Assembly: GCF_019457885.1 (NCBI RefSeq)
Contig: NZ_JAHZST010000003.1
Coordinates: forward strand, 62,001-126,000
Length of the DNA: 64,000 bases
Reading direction: 5' to 3'
From: Shewanella nanhaiensis
GTDB taxonomy: Bacteria; Pseudomonadota; Gammaproteobacteria; Enterobacterales; Shewanellaceae
In this document: positions 54,989 to 64,000 of the stretch, piece after piece
Numbering within the stretch: the first letter of the stretch is position 1
Layout of the letters: each line of letters opens with the position of its first letter
Notes under the pieces: model-generated
Told to the model about the DNA's origin: nothing
The model's input: the letters and a program-made list of their open reading frames with translations, nothing else
Database searches by the model: none
Position numbers and translations under genes: made by a program

Positions 54989-55534
54989 TTATTGAGTTGG
55001 CAAAACTAGCAGGTAGTAATCTCTGTCATCGAAAGTAAAAAAGTCCAATACCTGCATCGATGCCTTATTCGTATGAGCGGAGAATGAAGCCATATTATCT
55101 TCGGCGATAAAAGTTATCATAAAGGGATACTTAGCACTGACATGCTCCTTCAAAGTACCAACTAAGAGCTCAAAGATGCCCTGCCCGCGATGTTCAGGGT
55201 GGATCCAGATAGGGCCATATTGGCACGAATTACTTTTAGTTAACTTAGCACCGTCAAATTCGACTCGATGAAGACGCGCTAATATATTCCGATAAACAGG
55301 CCCAGTTTCAAAAAATGACCAAGGGCCTGCAATCACATAGCCAAGAATAATTTGCTTCTCTTCGGCGACAACAATCCACCCCTTCTCAATCAGGAGCCTC
55401 AGCTCTTTTGAGCCAAATACCTGACCATCAAAACCATCGGCTTGTGAAGCATCACCGAGCTCATCATTCAGGTAAAGCCGCTCAAGCTTTTCTAACTGCT
55501 CAAGATCACCACTAAGGGCAAGCCTAGTTTTCAT
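54989..55534 (-). CDS. GNAT-family N-acetyltransferase
   Basis: A 181-residue single-domain GNAT protein. Motif A is GPIWIHPEHRGQGIFELLVGTL, containing the acetyl-CoA pyrophosphate-binding R-x-x-G-x-G/A pattern (HRGQGI). The C-terminal half (FMITFIAEDNMASFSAHTNKASMQVLDFFTFDDRDYYLL) includes the usual late tyrosine. It would transfer an acetyl group from acetyl-CoA to an amine on an unknown small molecule or protein. First of a two-gene leftward unit with the 116-residue protein. Confidence 0.85.
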   Translation of the reverse strand: MKTRLALSGDLEQLEKLERLYLNDELGDASQADGFDGQVFGSKELRLLIEKGWIVVAEEKQIILGYVIAGPWSFFETGPVYRNILARLHRVEFDGAKLTKSNSCQYGPIWIHPEHRGQGIFELLVGTLKEHVSAKYPFMITFIAEDNMASFSAHTNKASMQVLDFFTFDDRDYYLLVLPTQ

Positions 55535-55702
55535 TCTATAACTCGTTTCAGATCCATATTTTTGATACTTGGTATTATACAGACATACTCAAATCCATTG
55601 AAATATCCCCTAAAATATCGACTTTGATTGTGCAAAAATTTGCCAAAAACCAATATGACAACCACAATTAGTGTCAATAAGATTAGTCTTGTCTAGGTTC
55701 CT

Positions 55703-56695
55703 ATGCTTCCTGAAAATATTGATACCAGTGTCAGCCTGCTTGAAAGTGATAATACTCAGTTAAACTTGGTTCGATGGATGCACCAATGTGAGTTAATGCA
55801 TCGCTACTATGAATCAGATGTCGTGTTTGTCATTCAGCAAACAGGTCAAGGGTTTGAGATTATTGTGAGCTCAATTAGTGAGGCTAGGTGTTTTACCACA
55901 GGAACCCTATTCGATAAAGAGACCCCTATTTTTCAACGTTTAGTTCATACGCCCCCTGAAGGGTTAAATATCGATCTAACCAGTCAAAAATCACAAGATT
56001 TACCTCAAGATTTTAACGAAGCAAACAGCATGTTAACTCGGCCCATATTGTGGCCTGATGGTACCCATTTCGGCTGCATCTGTGTCCTAAACTCCAGAAC
56101 AACTAAAAGTGAAGCTAACGCCTTTATGCTTGAACCTTTTCAGGTGCTGCTGCAACAGGAACTCTCACTCTACTGTCAGACCCAACGTATCGAGTCTCTG
56201 TCCATGAGAGACAAAGATACAGGCATGTTGAATGAGTATGGATTCATCATGATGGCCCCCAGACAGCTGAGTTTAGGAAGACGATTTGGTGCTCATGCGG
56301 GGATTGTTTTCTTTGAGTTGTTACCCGATCCGTTAACCAACCGAATTCAAGAACATCACAACCGATTATTAGGCAAGATAATTCAAGACACCATACGCAC
56401 AGCAGATATTGCGGCTCATTACGATGATACTCAATTTGTAGTGCTAGTGTTTATCGATTCAGAGCGAGACCTTCTTCACATCTCTCAACGCGTTGAAAAA
56501 CTCCTCTATCAACAAAATGAAAGCCTCAAAATTGATGTTAGTTGCAACTTCTTTACCCCTGATTCATCCCTGAAACTCTCCCCCATGATTGAAGAGTCGA
56601 GAAAAGGGTTGAGATCTGAACAGGCAAAACAGGAAGCTCAGCTCGCTATGTTGGAGCAAGAAACCAGAGATGAAGCCAGTAACACGCTCTCATAG
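55703..56695 (+). CDS. GAF plus degenerate GGDEF protein, copy 1
   Basis: A 330-residue soluble protein. Residues about 1-155 look like a GAF sensor (QLNLVRWMHQCELMHRYY to LTRPILWPDGTHFGCICVLN). Residues 165-310 follow the GGDEF fold: the entry DTGMLNEYGF replaces D-x-LTGLxNRxxF, and RTADIAAHYDDTQFVVLVF stands where RxGGDEF should be. Catalytic residues are lost, so cyclase activity is unlikely; a sensing or scaffold role is more plausible. It has a close tandem paralogue 194 bases downstream in the same direction. Confidence 0.82.
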   Translation: MLPENIDTSVSLLESDNTQLNLVRWMHQCELMHRYYESDVVFVIQQTGQGFEIIVSSISEARCFTTGTLFDKETPIFQRLVHTPPEGLNIDLTSQKSQDLPQDFNEANSMLTRPILWPDGTHFGCICVLNSRTTKSEANAFMLEPFQVLLQQELSLYCQTQRIESLSMRDKDTGMLNEYGFIMMAPRQLSLGRRFGAHAGIVFFELLPDPLTNRIQEHHNRLLGKIIQDTIRTADIAAHYDDTQFVVLVFIDSERDLLHISQRVEKLLYQQNESLKIDVSCNFFTPDSSLKLSPMIEESRKGLRSEQAKQEAQLAMLEQETRDEASNTLS

Positions 56696-56889
56696 AGCTT
56701 TCAAACTCAATCTCCATTAGCAGCTACTTTTTAACCTCAAAAGTGAAACTCTCTATTCTCTTCACGACTGCATAATTACATTTAGATAACCTAAAAAAAC
56801 AAGTATGATTACAAATAGTAAGGTACTAAATTCAAGTACGTGGCTGTTTAAATGACTCTATAAATCCAACATAAAGTGAGACATGAATT

Positions 56890-57837
56890 ATGCTAGCCCA
56901 AAGTCAACACCATCTTCTTTGGCTAAGAGAGCAAGACCACCCTGCTATTAGCTGGCCTAAGTGGCAGCAACAACTGTCTCTGCTTGGAGAGTTTTATCAA
57001 GCGGAAACTTGCCTCATCGTGCAGTTCATCGGTAACTCATTTCAGATTGTATGCGCCCGTAAAGGTAAGAAGTATCAGTTGATTGGTGGCACTCAATTTG
57101 AGGACGCAGGTTTACAGTCCATCATAGAGGAGCATAACGGTTACACGGCAACAATCTCTGAGGGCAGAGAGCTATCCTCCTCTTTGAATCAATTTAAGCA
57201 CCTGCTGACCCAACCTATTTTTTGGCCTGACGGGGAGCTGTTTGGCTCTATTTTAATCTGCGACCCAGATCTAAATAAACAGACGGGACCACTATCCTCC
57301 CTAATTGAAAACAGTAAATCTTTTATTCAAGCTGAGCTAAAGCACCTATTTTTAATGCAGCAAATTAAGATGCTCTCGGTACAAGATGACCAAACCTGCA
57401 TGCTTAACCCCTATGGTTTCAGCTTAATGGCCCCTAGGCAGTTAAGCCTAAGTCGTCGTTTTGGCTCCCATGCGGGCATTATTTTGATTGAGGAGAACAT
57501 TGAGGAGAGTAATAACTCAGCCTTAGCCTGCGACTCTCAAGCTCAAAAACGACGACTTCTGGCCCGAATTATCCATGACAATATGAGAGATGCTGATGTT
57601 TCTGCAAGGATCAGCCATAACCAATTTATTATTCTCTGTTTTATCGATCATGAAGCCAATTTAGACTCGTTAGTTTCAAGACTAAAAAAACAGATAGCAA
57701 AAGAAGCACCAGGACTGACCATCAATACAGGTCAAAGCTTCTTCACTCCAGATACTCAAATAAGCCTTGAACCGATGAAAAAGCAAGCAGATGACAACCT
57801 AAATCTAAACAAGCTGGGAAGCGCGAACAACTTTTAA
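56890..57837 (+). CDS. GAF plus degenerate GGDEF protein, copy 2
   Basis: A 315-residue paralogue of the preceding gene. Matching blocks are LLTQPIFWPDGELFGSILIC, the segment MLNPYGFSLMAPRQLSLSRR followed by FGSHAGI, and RDADVSARISHNQFIILCFID, where the GGDEF position reads SHNQF. The conserved APRQLSLxRRFGxHAGI stretch is stronger than elsewhere, so it may be a functional interface. The ATG at 56890 is accepted from the alignment with copy 1. Soluble, with no membrane segments. Probably non-catalytic. Confidence 0.82.
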   Translation: MLAQSQHHLLWLREQDHPAISWPKWQQQLSLLGEFYQAETCLIVQFIGNSFQIVCARKGKKYQLIGGTQFEDAGLQSIIEEHNGYTATISEGRELSSSLNQFKHLLTQPIFWPDGELFGSILICDPDLNKQTGPLSSLIENSKSFIQAELKHLFLMQQIKMLSVQDDQTCMLNPYGFSLMAPRQLSLSRRFGSHAGIILIEENIEESNNSALACDSQAQKRRLLARIIHDNMRDADVSARISHNQFIILCFIDHEANLDSLVSRLKKQIAKEAPGLTINTGQSFFTPDTQISLEPMKKQADDNLNLNKLGSANNF

Positions 57838-57937
57838 CACTTTCATCCCACTTTCTCACTTTTTGGCAGATTTAATACTGTTTATCTTGCATTATAATTG
57901 TCACAATATGGCCATTATATTATTTCAGGGCTCTCTC

Positions 57938-58351
57938 ATGTCTATTAAATCTCTCATTATCTCCGCAGCCTTAATCAGCTTAACGGCTTGCCAAAGTACA
58001 AGCGTCCCACAAACTCAAGATATCGAACTTATTGGCACATGGAACATAGAGGTCGTTGCAGGCAAACCTGTTATCGACTATAGCCCGGCTCAGCTTATTT
58101 TCGCTGATGAAGGGAAACTCACAGGCAACAACAGCTGCAATAATTTCTTCGGAAGTTACTCTATCGATGGAGATAACGTGCGTCTGATGCCTGCTGGTAA
58201 CACCATGAAAGCCTGCGTTGATGCTCTGATGGATCAAGAACAAAGAGTGATGTCTTCAATGCCTGAGATCACCAATGCAGTACTTGCAAAAGGCAAGTTA
58301 CTCTTAAAAGATGAAGCGGGTAAGACTCAAATCGTATTAAGCAGGCAATAA
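57938..58351 (+). CDS. META-domain lipoprotein (HslJ-like)
   Basis: 137 residues from the ATG at 57938 (CAGGG upstream); longer frames lack a signal peptide at the start. The signal and lipobox read LIISAALISLTAC, so Cys is lipidated. The META domain follows: IELIGTWNIEVVAGKPV, AQLIFADEGKLTGNNSCNNFFGSYSIDGDNVRL and AGNTMKACVDALMDQEQRVMSSM. HslJ-type proteins are envelope proteins linked to heat shock and novobiocin tolerance in E. coli. Molecular function is unclear. A bidirectional terminator follows. Confidence 0.88.
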   Translation: MSIKSLIISAALISLTACQSTSVPQTQDIELIGTWNIEVVAGKPVIDYSPAQLIFADEGKLTGNNSCNNFFGSYSIDGDNVRLMPAGNTMKACVDALMDQEQRVMSSMPEITNAVLAKGKLLLKDEAGKTQIVLSRQ

Positions 58352-58358
58352 ATTCATA

Positions 58359-58394
58359 CCAATAAAAAACCGCCTTTTGGCGGTTTTTTATTGG
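58359..58394. terminator. Bidirectional intrinsic terminator
   Basis: CCAATAAAAAACCGCC-TTTT-GGCGGTTTTTTATTGG: a perfect 16-bp palindrome with U tracts on both strands, between converging genes. Confidence 0.95.
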
Positions 58395-58403
58395 TAACAT
58401 GCC

Positions 58404-58700
58404 CTAAGCATCAAAATATCCCCTCTTCAGATCGGCATCAACCTTCATCTTATGCAGTGCTGCTGGCGGCTGCTCTCGTTCAATCAAGTAGCTCCAATAG
58501 GCATCATCAAACCCCCTAAAAAGTTGATCAGCCTTGCCTTCAGATTTCAAAATCAACCACCACCAGACCAATCCCCAAAGGCCAAAAGTGACCAAGGTCA
58601 GCAAAAAATGGAGCAACTTATGCTGCTCTGTCGGCTCCTGATTAACAGCTTTACCCGCAGATAATCTACGTACACGAAATTTGTGATGAGTCATCGCCAT
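58404..58700 (-). CDS. Small single-pass membrane protein of unknown function
   Basis: 98 residues from the ATG at 58700, which has GGAGG just upstream; a frame-extending ATG at 58712 overlaps that site and is rejected. A basic N-terminus (HHKFRVRRLSAGK) is followed by one hydrophobic segment (LLHFLLTLVTFGLWGLVWWWLIL) with a tryptophan run at its end, then a charged cytoplasmic or periplasmic tail. The LLTLxTxGLWxxVW pattern occurs in small bacterial membrane proteins. Function unknown. It shares the palindromic terminator with the META gene. Confidence 0.72.
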   Translation of the reverse strand: MAMTHHKFRVRRLSAGKAVNQEPTEQHKLLHFLLTLVTFGLWGLVWWWLILKSEGKADQLFRGFDDAYWSYLIEREQPPAALHKMKVDADLKRGYFDA

Positions 58701-58827
58701 AGACACCTCCATCTTTACTATTAAAAAGTTTAGCAGAGTTAGACTTTGGTCGAATATTTAATTTGAATAATATTTCAGCCAAGAGCCGCCGTAACATGCT
58801 AGAGTACCCACAAAAAAGGAGTCTAAA

Positions 58828-59271
58828 ATGCACATTAGAAAAGGCCAGAAATCAGACCTTAATGCTTTGATTCAATTTAATTTAGCCATGGCGAAGGAGA
58901 CTGAAAATCTTGCCTTAGATGAATCGGTTCTCACCCAAGGGGTCAACACCCTACTCTCTAACCCTGAGAAAGGCTTCTACCTTGTAGCTGAAGTCGATGG
59001 AGAGATCGCTGGTTCCTTAATGGTAACCTTTGAATGGAGCGATTGGCGCGCTAAAGATTACTACTGGATCCAGAGTGTCTATATCCGCCCACAAAACCGC
59101 AGACAAGGGATCTACGCGAAACTTTATCACGAGGTTAAACAAATAGCGGAGCAAAATGGTGGGGCTGCAAGTTTCAGGCTCTATGTAGAACAAGATAACG
59201 CCAAAGCGCAAAGCACCTATGCAGCACTGGGGATGGAGAAAAGCTACTACCAGATGTATGAAGAGAAATAG
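58828..59271 (+). CDS. GNAT-family N-acetyltransferase
   Basis: A 147-residue single GNAT domain. The acetyl-CoA motif is VYIRPQNRRQGIYAKLYHEV (Q/RxxGxY/A type). The C-terminal segment FRLYVEQDNAKAQSTYAALGMEKSYYQMY is the typical motif B with the catalytic tyrosine region. AAAAGGAG lies just before the ATG. The substrate is unknown; the overall pattern is of the small-molecule or ribosomal-protein acetyltransferase type. Followed by the large CCTAGG palindrome. Confidence 0.9.
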   Translation: MHIRKGQKSDLNALIQFNLAMAKETENLALDESVLTQGVNTLLSNPEKGFYLVAEVDGEIAGSLMVTFEWSDWRAKDYYWIQSVYIRPQNRRQGIYAKLYHEVKQIAEQNGGAASFRLYVEQDNAKAQSTYAALGMEKSYYQMYEEK

Positions 59272-59286
59272 TCCCAATAAAGCTCA

Positions 59287-59326
59287 AATACGAGTTCCTA
59301 GGTCCTAGGTCCTAGGAACTCGTATT
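59287..59326. terminator. Large palindrome with triple CCTAGG
   Basis: AATACGAGTTCCTAGG (59287-59302), loop TCCTAGGT, CCTAGGAACTCGTATT (59311-59326). A 16-bp stem between converging genes. CTAGGAACTCGTA also occurs at 36091-36103 between two other converging genes, so it may belong to a repeat family. Confidence 0.8.
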
Positions 59327-59333
59327 TTATAGA

Positions 59334-60701
59334 TTACGCGCAGATACTGGTCACTTTAATAGCTAAACCGCCTTGGCTGGTTTCACGGTACTTAACATGC
59401 ATATCTTTGCCTGTTTCATACATGGTCTCGATAACTTTATCTAAACTCACGGTAGGCTCACTGCTGCGACGCATCGCCATGCGCGATGAGTTAATCGCTT
59501 TAACAGACGCGATAGCATTACGCTCGATACATGGCACTTGAACTTGGCCAGCAACGGGGTCACAAGTCAGTCCTAAGTTATGCTCCATACCGATCTCAGC
59601 CGCAATACAGACTTGAGATGGTGTAGCTCCCATGATCTCAGCTAAACCTGCCGCTGCCATAGAGCAAGCCACACCGACCTCACCTTGACAACCAACCTCG
59701 GCACCAGAGATAGACGCGTTACGCTTATACAGATTACCGATCGCAGACGCCGCCATGTAAAAACGGGTGTACTCAGACTGAGTCATTGGCTGAATAAACT
59801 TATCGTAATAAGCCATCACAGCAGGAATAATACCCGCAGCACCGTTAGTCGGTGACGTCACCACGCGTCCGCCAGCAGCATTCTCTTCGCTTACCGCTAA
59901 GGCAAACATATTGACCCAGTCTAGAATAGCCATAGGATCAGATGAGTGACGTTCACCAGTGACAAGTTGACGGTACAGTGCAGGTGCACGGCGCGGCACA
60001 CGTAGTGGACCGGCAAGGATCCCCTCAGTCTGACAGCCTCTCTCGATACCCGACTTCATGGTGTCCCAAATTGCACCTAAACGCTCATAGATCACCGCTT
60101 CGCTATTAAAAGCCTTCTCGTTGGCCAACATAACAGCACTGATACTCATGCCAGTCTCTTTGCAGATAGCAAGCAGATCGTCAGCAAAGGCAAACGGATA
60201 TGGAACCATCACCTCATTAGCCGCTTCTAACCCAAAATGCTCCTCATCAACAATAAAGCCACCACCGGTTGAGTAGTAAGTTTTAGAGAATAAGCTGGTA
60301 TCACCGTCCCAAGCATGGATAGACATACCGTTTTCATGTAGCGGTAGTGCGTAAGCATGAAAGGTCACAGAACCTGTAGGAAACGCAACACTTTTGGCTT
60401 CTTTTCCTAATGGTAAAGTTTCAGTGGTTTCAATCTGACGGATAAATTCAGGAATCGCCTCGATATCAACACTCTCAGGCAGATTTCCACCTAATCCCAT
60501 TAAGATAGCCGTATCTGTGTGGTGGCCTTTACCTGTCAGTGAAAGTGAACCATAAATATCAACACTAACACGGGTTACTTTTGTCATATCTCCACGTTGA
60601 CGTAACTCATCAACAAACTCTTTGGCGGCCTTCATCGGCCCGACAGTGTGTGAGCTGGATGGACCCACACCTATCTTAAAAATATCAAATGCGCTAAACA
60701 T
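59334..60701 (-). CDS. sdaA: L-serine ammonia-lyase
   Basis: 455 residues from the ATG at 60701, which has GAGG upstream; 20 upstream codons in frame are rejected. The iron-sulfur single-chain type: N-terminal [24 protein letters not shown], then [38 protein letters not shown] and [23 protein letters not shown] with the cluster cysteines. It deaminates L-serine to pyruvate and ammonia. It is 77 bases downstream of a serine-type transporter, forming an import-and-degrade unit. Confidence 0.95.
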   Translation of the reverse strand: MFSAFDIFKIGVGPSSSHTVGPMKAAKEFVDELRQRGDMTKVTRVSVDIYGSLSLTGKGHHTDTAILMGLGGNLPESVDIEAIPEFIRQIETTETLPLGKEAKSVAFPTGSVTFHAYALPLHENGMSIHAWDGDTSLFSKTYYSTGGGFIVDEEHFGLEAANEVMVPYPFAFADDLLAICKETGMSISAVMLANEKAFNSEAVIYERLGAIWDTMKSGIERGCQTEGILAGPLRVPRRAPALYRQLVTGERHSSDPMAILDWVNMFALAVSEENAAGGRVVTSPTNGAAGIIPAVMAYYDKFIQPMTQSEYTRFYMAASAIGNLYKRNASISGAEVGCQGEVGVACSMAAAGLAEIMGATPSQVCIAAEIGMEHNLGLTCDPVAGQVQVPCIERNAIASVKAINSSRMAMRRSSEPTVSLDKVIETMYETGKDMHVKYRETSQGGLAIKVTSICA

Positions 60702-60778
60702 ATTAATTACCTCAAAAGCAGAAAGGACCAGCACCAATTCAGTGCTGATCCCCTTATTCAATCTTAAAATGGTGTAGC

Positions 60779-62050
60779 TTAAGACATCATACCGAACAGG
60801 ATAGCAGTCATCGCTAACAAGCCGGCAATAATCACAAAGATGTTGCTGATACGACCGCGGTATGCCTTAAGAGCTGGCACTTTATAAACGGCGTACATTG
60901 GCATCAGGTAAAGAATCGCAGCGATGATTGGACCACCTAACGCTTCAATCATACCTAAGATGCTTGGGTTAATAATGGCAACACCCCAGATGGTGAAGAA
61001 CATAAAGCCAAGAATAAACTTATTAATTTTCTTGTCAGATACTTCTTTATTACTGCTACGTAACTGCTTAGTAATAATGCCCTTCAGACCTTCAGTCGCA
61101 CCTAAGTAGTGGCCGAAGAAAGAAGACACAATGGCAATCACAGCAATGATAGGACCAAAGTAACTAACAAAACCACTGGCGTGTACGTTCGCTAGGTAAG
61201 AAAGAATTGGCAAGTTTTGCGCTTTAGATTCTGCAAGTTGTGCTGGGCTTAATGAAAGCACACAAGAGAATACAAACAGCATGACAAAACCAACTAACAT
61301 CATAGATGTATTACGAAGAATCACATCCGCCTTCTTAGCCGCATTAACACCGTGCTCACGCTTCAATGAAACAGAGAACTGTGAAATTGCTGGTGAGTGG
61401 TTAAAAGCAAATACCAATACCGGAATGGTTAACCAAACAGTACCTAAAAACTCACCCGTTGTAGGAATTTGAGTCAGTGCATCCATTTTCCAGCTTGGAA
61501 TAAGGTATAGAGACATAAATGCCAAAATAGCCACAAGCGGGTAAACCAGGAACTGAGTCACCTTCAACATGAACTTCTCACCAGATACCATTACAGACAT
61601 CATGGCAAGAATAAGCACACCAGATAGCAACCAACGTGGTGGCGATGCCATGCCAAGCTGATTAACAATGAAGCTATCGATAGTGTTTGTGATACCAACA
61701 CCATAGATCAATACAATTGGATAGATAGCAAAGAAGTAGAGCAATGTAATTGCCTTACCAGCGCCAACACCAAAATACTCTTCAACTACGTGAGTAATAT
61801 CGCTGCTCTGTCTCTGCGAAGAGCACACGAATCGAGATAAACCACGATGAGCCAAATAGGTCATAGGACCAATAATTATCGCCATCATTACAAGTGGCCA
61901 GAAACCACCCATCCCTGCATTGATAGGTAGGAAAAGAATACCGGCACCGACCGCAGTACCAAATAAACTTAACATCCAAGTTGTATCCTGACGTGTCCAA
62001 CCTTGACGGCCAGATGATTCTACTTGGGTATTCATCACTTCTTCTTGCAT
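60779..62050 (-). CDS. sdaC: HAAAP-family serine/threonine transporter (SdaC-like)
   Basis: A 423-residue inner-membrane symporter with eleven hydrophobic segments. The N-terminus [29 protein letters not shown] carries the GAGILFLP motif of the hydroxy/aromatic amino acid permease family. The middle [19 protein letters not shown] is typical of SdaC. It likely imports L-serine with H+ or Na+, feeding SdaA. The ATG at 62050 has TAAGGT upstream; a second ATG five codons later is possible. The symbol rests on the sdaA linkage. Confidence 0.9.
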   Translation of the reverse strand: MQEEVMNTQVESSGRQGWTRQDTTWMLSLFGTAVGAGILFLPINAGMGGFWPLVMMAIIIGPMTYLAHRGLSRFVCSSQRQSSDITHVVEEYFGVGAGKAITLLYFFAIYPIVLIYGVGITNTIDSFIVNQLGMASPPRWLLSGVLILAMMSVMVSGEKFMLKVTQFLVYPLVAILAFMSLYLIPSWKMDALTQIPTTGEFLGTVWLTIPVLVFAFNHSPAISQFSVSLKREHGVNAAKKADVILRNTSMMLVGFVMLFVFSCVLSLSPAQLAESKAQNLPILSYLANVHASGFVSYFGPIIAVIAIVSSFFGHYLGATEGLKGIITKQLRSSNKEVSDKKINKFILGFMFFTIWGVAIINPSILGMIEALGGPIIAAILYLMPMYAVYKVPALKAYRGRISNIFVIIAGLLAMTAILFGMMS

Positions 62051-62706
62051 AAAGTTACCTTAGAGGTGCTAATGACACCTTTGGTTTTCGAGGTATAAGC
62101 ATTGACTGTGTCGTTATGGGTAAGCCCCACAGTCAGAGCAAAATTCGAGGTCAGAATATAGAATTAGTACATTGAAAAGTTGATCTAGCGCGGGGTTTTG
62201 AAATCGAATTTCAGAACAAGCGAACAATGTGACCCACCTCTCAGTTATTATGTAAGAAGTTTTCATAAAACCACCACGAGAATAACGAGATCGAACCAAA
62301 GCCCAACATTATGATCACATGAATTACCAAACGCTGATATTTAAAATCACGTGGCAATTTTGCCCTGCACGATTGACATCACAAAAAACCACACTAACGA
62401 GATATCGACCTACAAGCCAAAGCAAAAACTTGAACCATGTCACAGTCAATTTAACTGCCTACCTAGCCTCTTTCGGCAAAACACACTAGATTCATTCACA
62501 ATTCATTTTTTAACAGCGCGACTTTCTGAGAGCAAAAGAGAGGAAAAACGGAGGGAAATTTAACATTTAACCATAGTAAACAATGGTTAACTCCATAACA
62601 TCAATAATTTTTATATCTATCGCTCTCATTGGATTGCAACCTAAATGCAAACGAGCGACACTGCTAAAAATCAACTACAACTAAAAAATAAAAAAGCGAA
62701 AAACAG
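62051..62706. other. Intergenic region between divergent sdaC and the YjjX-type gene
   Basis: 656 AT-rich bases. Short ORFs at 62114-62299 (minus) and 62351-62563 (plus) lack ribosome-binding sites or recognisable content and are not called. No operator was recognised by eye. Confidence 0.4.
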
Positions 62707-63270
62707 ATGTCAAAGATTAGTCAATTAGCAAAGATCCGAGTCGTTATCGGCTCCAAGAACCCAGTCAAGGTTCAAGCCGCTAAACATGCCCTCACTCAAC
62801 TGCTTCCTGATACCGAGATAGAGTGCCTTGGTTGTCATGCCCCTTCTGGAGTGGCAGAGCAACCTATGACGACAGATGAAACCCTTAAGGGAGCGATTAA
62901 CAGAGTTGAACATTGCCAGTCGGCGCCAGACACCAGCGAAGCCGATCTGTTTATTGCCATCGAGGGCGGCGTCGATAACTTCAGCTATGGCCCAGCCACG
63001 TTTGCCTACATAGTGATCTCAGATAAACAGCAACGCTTAGTGGGCCGCAGTGCCATACTCCCACTGCCGCCAGTGGTTTATAAAGCATTAAGCGAAGGTG
63101 AGGAGCTGGGCGATGTGATGGACAGGCTGTTCAACACAGATAACATCAAACAAAAAGGCGGCGCGATCGGGCTATTGACCCAAGGCGTGGCAACAAGAGA
63201 GAGCATCTACACCCAAGCCCTAATCTTAACCATGGCGCCGCTACTCAATGAGGAGCTTTACCAACGTTAA
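62707..63270 (+). CDS. yjjX: Inosine/xanthosine triphosphatase (YjjX family)
   Basis: A 187-residue house-cleaning NTPase. The N-terminal VVIGSKNPVKVQAAKHAL, then GVAEQPMTTDETLKGAINR, FIAIEGGVDNFSYG, FAYIVISDKQQRLVGRSAILPLPP and DNIKQKGGAIGLLTQGVATRE are the conserved YjjX blocks. The enzyme removes ITP and XTP so that deaminated bases do not enter nucleic acids. The length is normal. The ATG follows AAAAACAG with a weak ribosome-binding site. It is separated by about 120 bases from the MarR-GNAT gene downstream. Confidence 0.92.
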   Translation: MSKISQLAKIRVVIGSKNPVKVQAAKHALTQLLPDTEIECLGCHAPSGVAEQPMTTDETLKGAINRVEHCQSAPDTSEADLFIAIEGGVDNFSYGPATFAYIVISDKQQRLVGRSAILPLPPVVYKALSEGEELGDVMDRLFNTDNIKQKGGAIGLLTQGVATRESIYTQALILTMAPLLNEELYQR

Positions 63271-63387
63271 TACTGCTTAGCATGTGCTCAGCCCCACTTG
63301 CAATTTATCTAAAACCGCTCTAGGTTATACTTTGCGATTTTGAATATCGATGTTAGTCGCACCAAAACCTTAACAGAGGGAATAAGA

Positions 63388-64000
63388 TTGACATCGTTTA
63401 GTAATAGTGTGACAGATTTGGATAGTGAGCCTTGCCCTAGAGTTAGAGCGAGGGCTGGATTAAGAGCAGTCTCACGCCACATTGTCAGACAGCTAGGCAT
63501 GCTCAACTCCTCCTTTGGGGAGCTGCCACTCTCGCCAGTTCAAGCCCATGCACTCATTGAGCTCAGTAACCAAGCAGTGTCCATCAAGCAACTGGCCCAG
63601 CGGCTCAATATCGATAAATCCAATGCCAGTCGCGCCGTCACACATCTTACAGAGAAAGGGTTTGCCTACACGCAATGTAACCCTAAAGACACTCGAAGCC
63701 TGCTGGCCCATTTAACGCCTCAGGGAAAGAAGCTACTACAAAAGCTCCATCATCAACAAAACACCATGTTCGACCAGATCCTATCTCAGCTCTCAACCGA
63801 AGAGGCGACCACTATCGAGTCGGCCATGGCCACTTATAATAAAGCCATCAGTCGCACTCAAGCCCAGCAAGGTTATACCATCAGAGAGATAATCCCTGAG
63901 GATGATCAGGCTATCGCCAAACTGATAAGAGAGGTATCGGCAGAGTATGGACTCTGCGCCGATAAAGGCTTTAGCGTCGCCGATCCCAGCTTAGATAACA
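63388..64000 (+). CDS. MarR-GNAT fusion regulator, N-terminal part (cut by window end)
   Basis: An open frame of 204 codons to the window end. The start chosen is TTG at 63388 because AGAGGG sits at good spacing; GTG at 63409 is an alternative. Residues 25-155 are a MarR winged helix ([42 protein letters not shown] and [20 protein letters not shown]). From about 170 a GNAT domain begins ([21 protein letters not shown]). This two-domain arrangement is a known family of bifunctional helix-turn-helix / acetyltransferase proteins. Target genes and the acetyl acceptor are unknown. Confidence 0.88.
   Translation, partial: MTSFSNSVTDLDSEPCPRVRARAGLRAVSRHIVRQLGMLNSSFGELPLSPVQAHALIELSNQAVSIKQLAQRLNIDKSNASRAVTHLTEKGFAYTQCNPKDTRSLLAHLTPQGKKLLQKLHHQQNTMFDQILSQLSTEEATTIESAMATYNKAISRTQAQQGYTIREIIPEDDQAIAKLIREVSAEYGLCADKGFSVADPSLDN

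Noticed and set aside
62351..62563. 70-codon plus-strand ORF upstream of the YjjX-type gene
   Set aside because: No ribosome-binding site and low-complexity content; likely chance.

Overview
The window looks like chromosomal DNA from a marine gammaproteobacterium, most likely Shewanella or a close relative. The reasons are the order selenocysteine-fdnGHI / fdhE / selA / selB / selC / fdhD, the xerD-dsbC-recJ and tkt-epd-pgk-fba clusters, a split-Soret type c cytochrome, several c-di-GMP type signalling proteins, and an intergenic repeat family I associate with Shewanella from memory. No rRNA genes, CRISPR array, prophage or intact insertion sequence was seen. The only tRNA gene found is selC.

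Region 1 (1-15,000) is a metal and selenium block. A truncated TonB-dependent receptor is followed by an atypical Nramp-like transporter and yehS. Then comes a selenium/formate island: yedF, yedE and fdhD; tRNA-Sec on the plus strand; and selB, selA, fdhE, fdnI, fdnH and fdnG on the minus strand. fdnG has an in-frame UGA (14388-14390) followed by a clear bacterial SECIS hairpin. The island encodes the Sec tRNA, its charging enzyme, its elongation factor, a Sec enzyme, two of that enzyme's maturation factors and a putative selenium transporter. selD is not in the window. The 3' end of selB overlaps the 3' end of selC in antisense.

Region 2 (15,900-33,700) is mainly housekeeping: maeA, an exported PqqB-like hydrolase, recJ, dsbC, xerD, brnQ, trmN, srmB, a two-gene RND efflux system and a small radical SAM protein. 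Between maeA and the hydrolase lies an AT-rich orphan gene. It is flanked by a perfect 12-bp inverted repeat and, further out, by oppositely oriented copies of a dispersed repeat; a third copy lies near 53.5 kb.

Region 3 (33,800-43,000) is accessory signalling and redox. It holds a membrane PAS protein with a degenerate GGDEF domain and a large unknown membrane protein. It also holds two paralogous ToxR/ToxS-like pairs (membrane winged-helix regulator plus single-pass periplasmic partner) that flank an operon for a Tat-exported split-Soret diheme cytochrome and a lipoprotein. Both pairs share the same 8-nt GTGAATAG overlap and a TTCTGTGATCAC motif upstream. This module is the best candidate here for an undescribed system: a possible membrane-sensed redox regulatory circuit.

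Region 4 (43,200-50,700) carries the fba-pgk-epd-tkt carbon cluster and, divergent from it, metK behind three tandem MetJ-like boxes. Region 5 (51,000-64,000) has an isochorismatase-like protein abutting a GGDEF-EAL protein, two tandem paralogous GAF plus degenerate GGDEF proteins, small membrane, lipoprotein and acetyltransferase genes, sdaA with a serine transporter, a YjjX-type NTPase, and a MarR-GNAT fusion cut by the window end.
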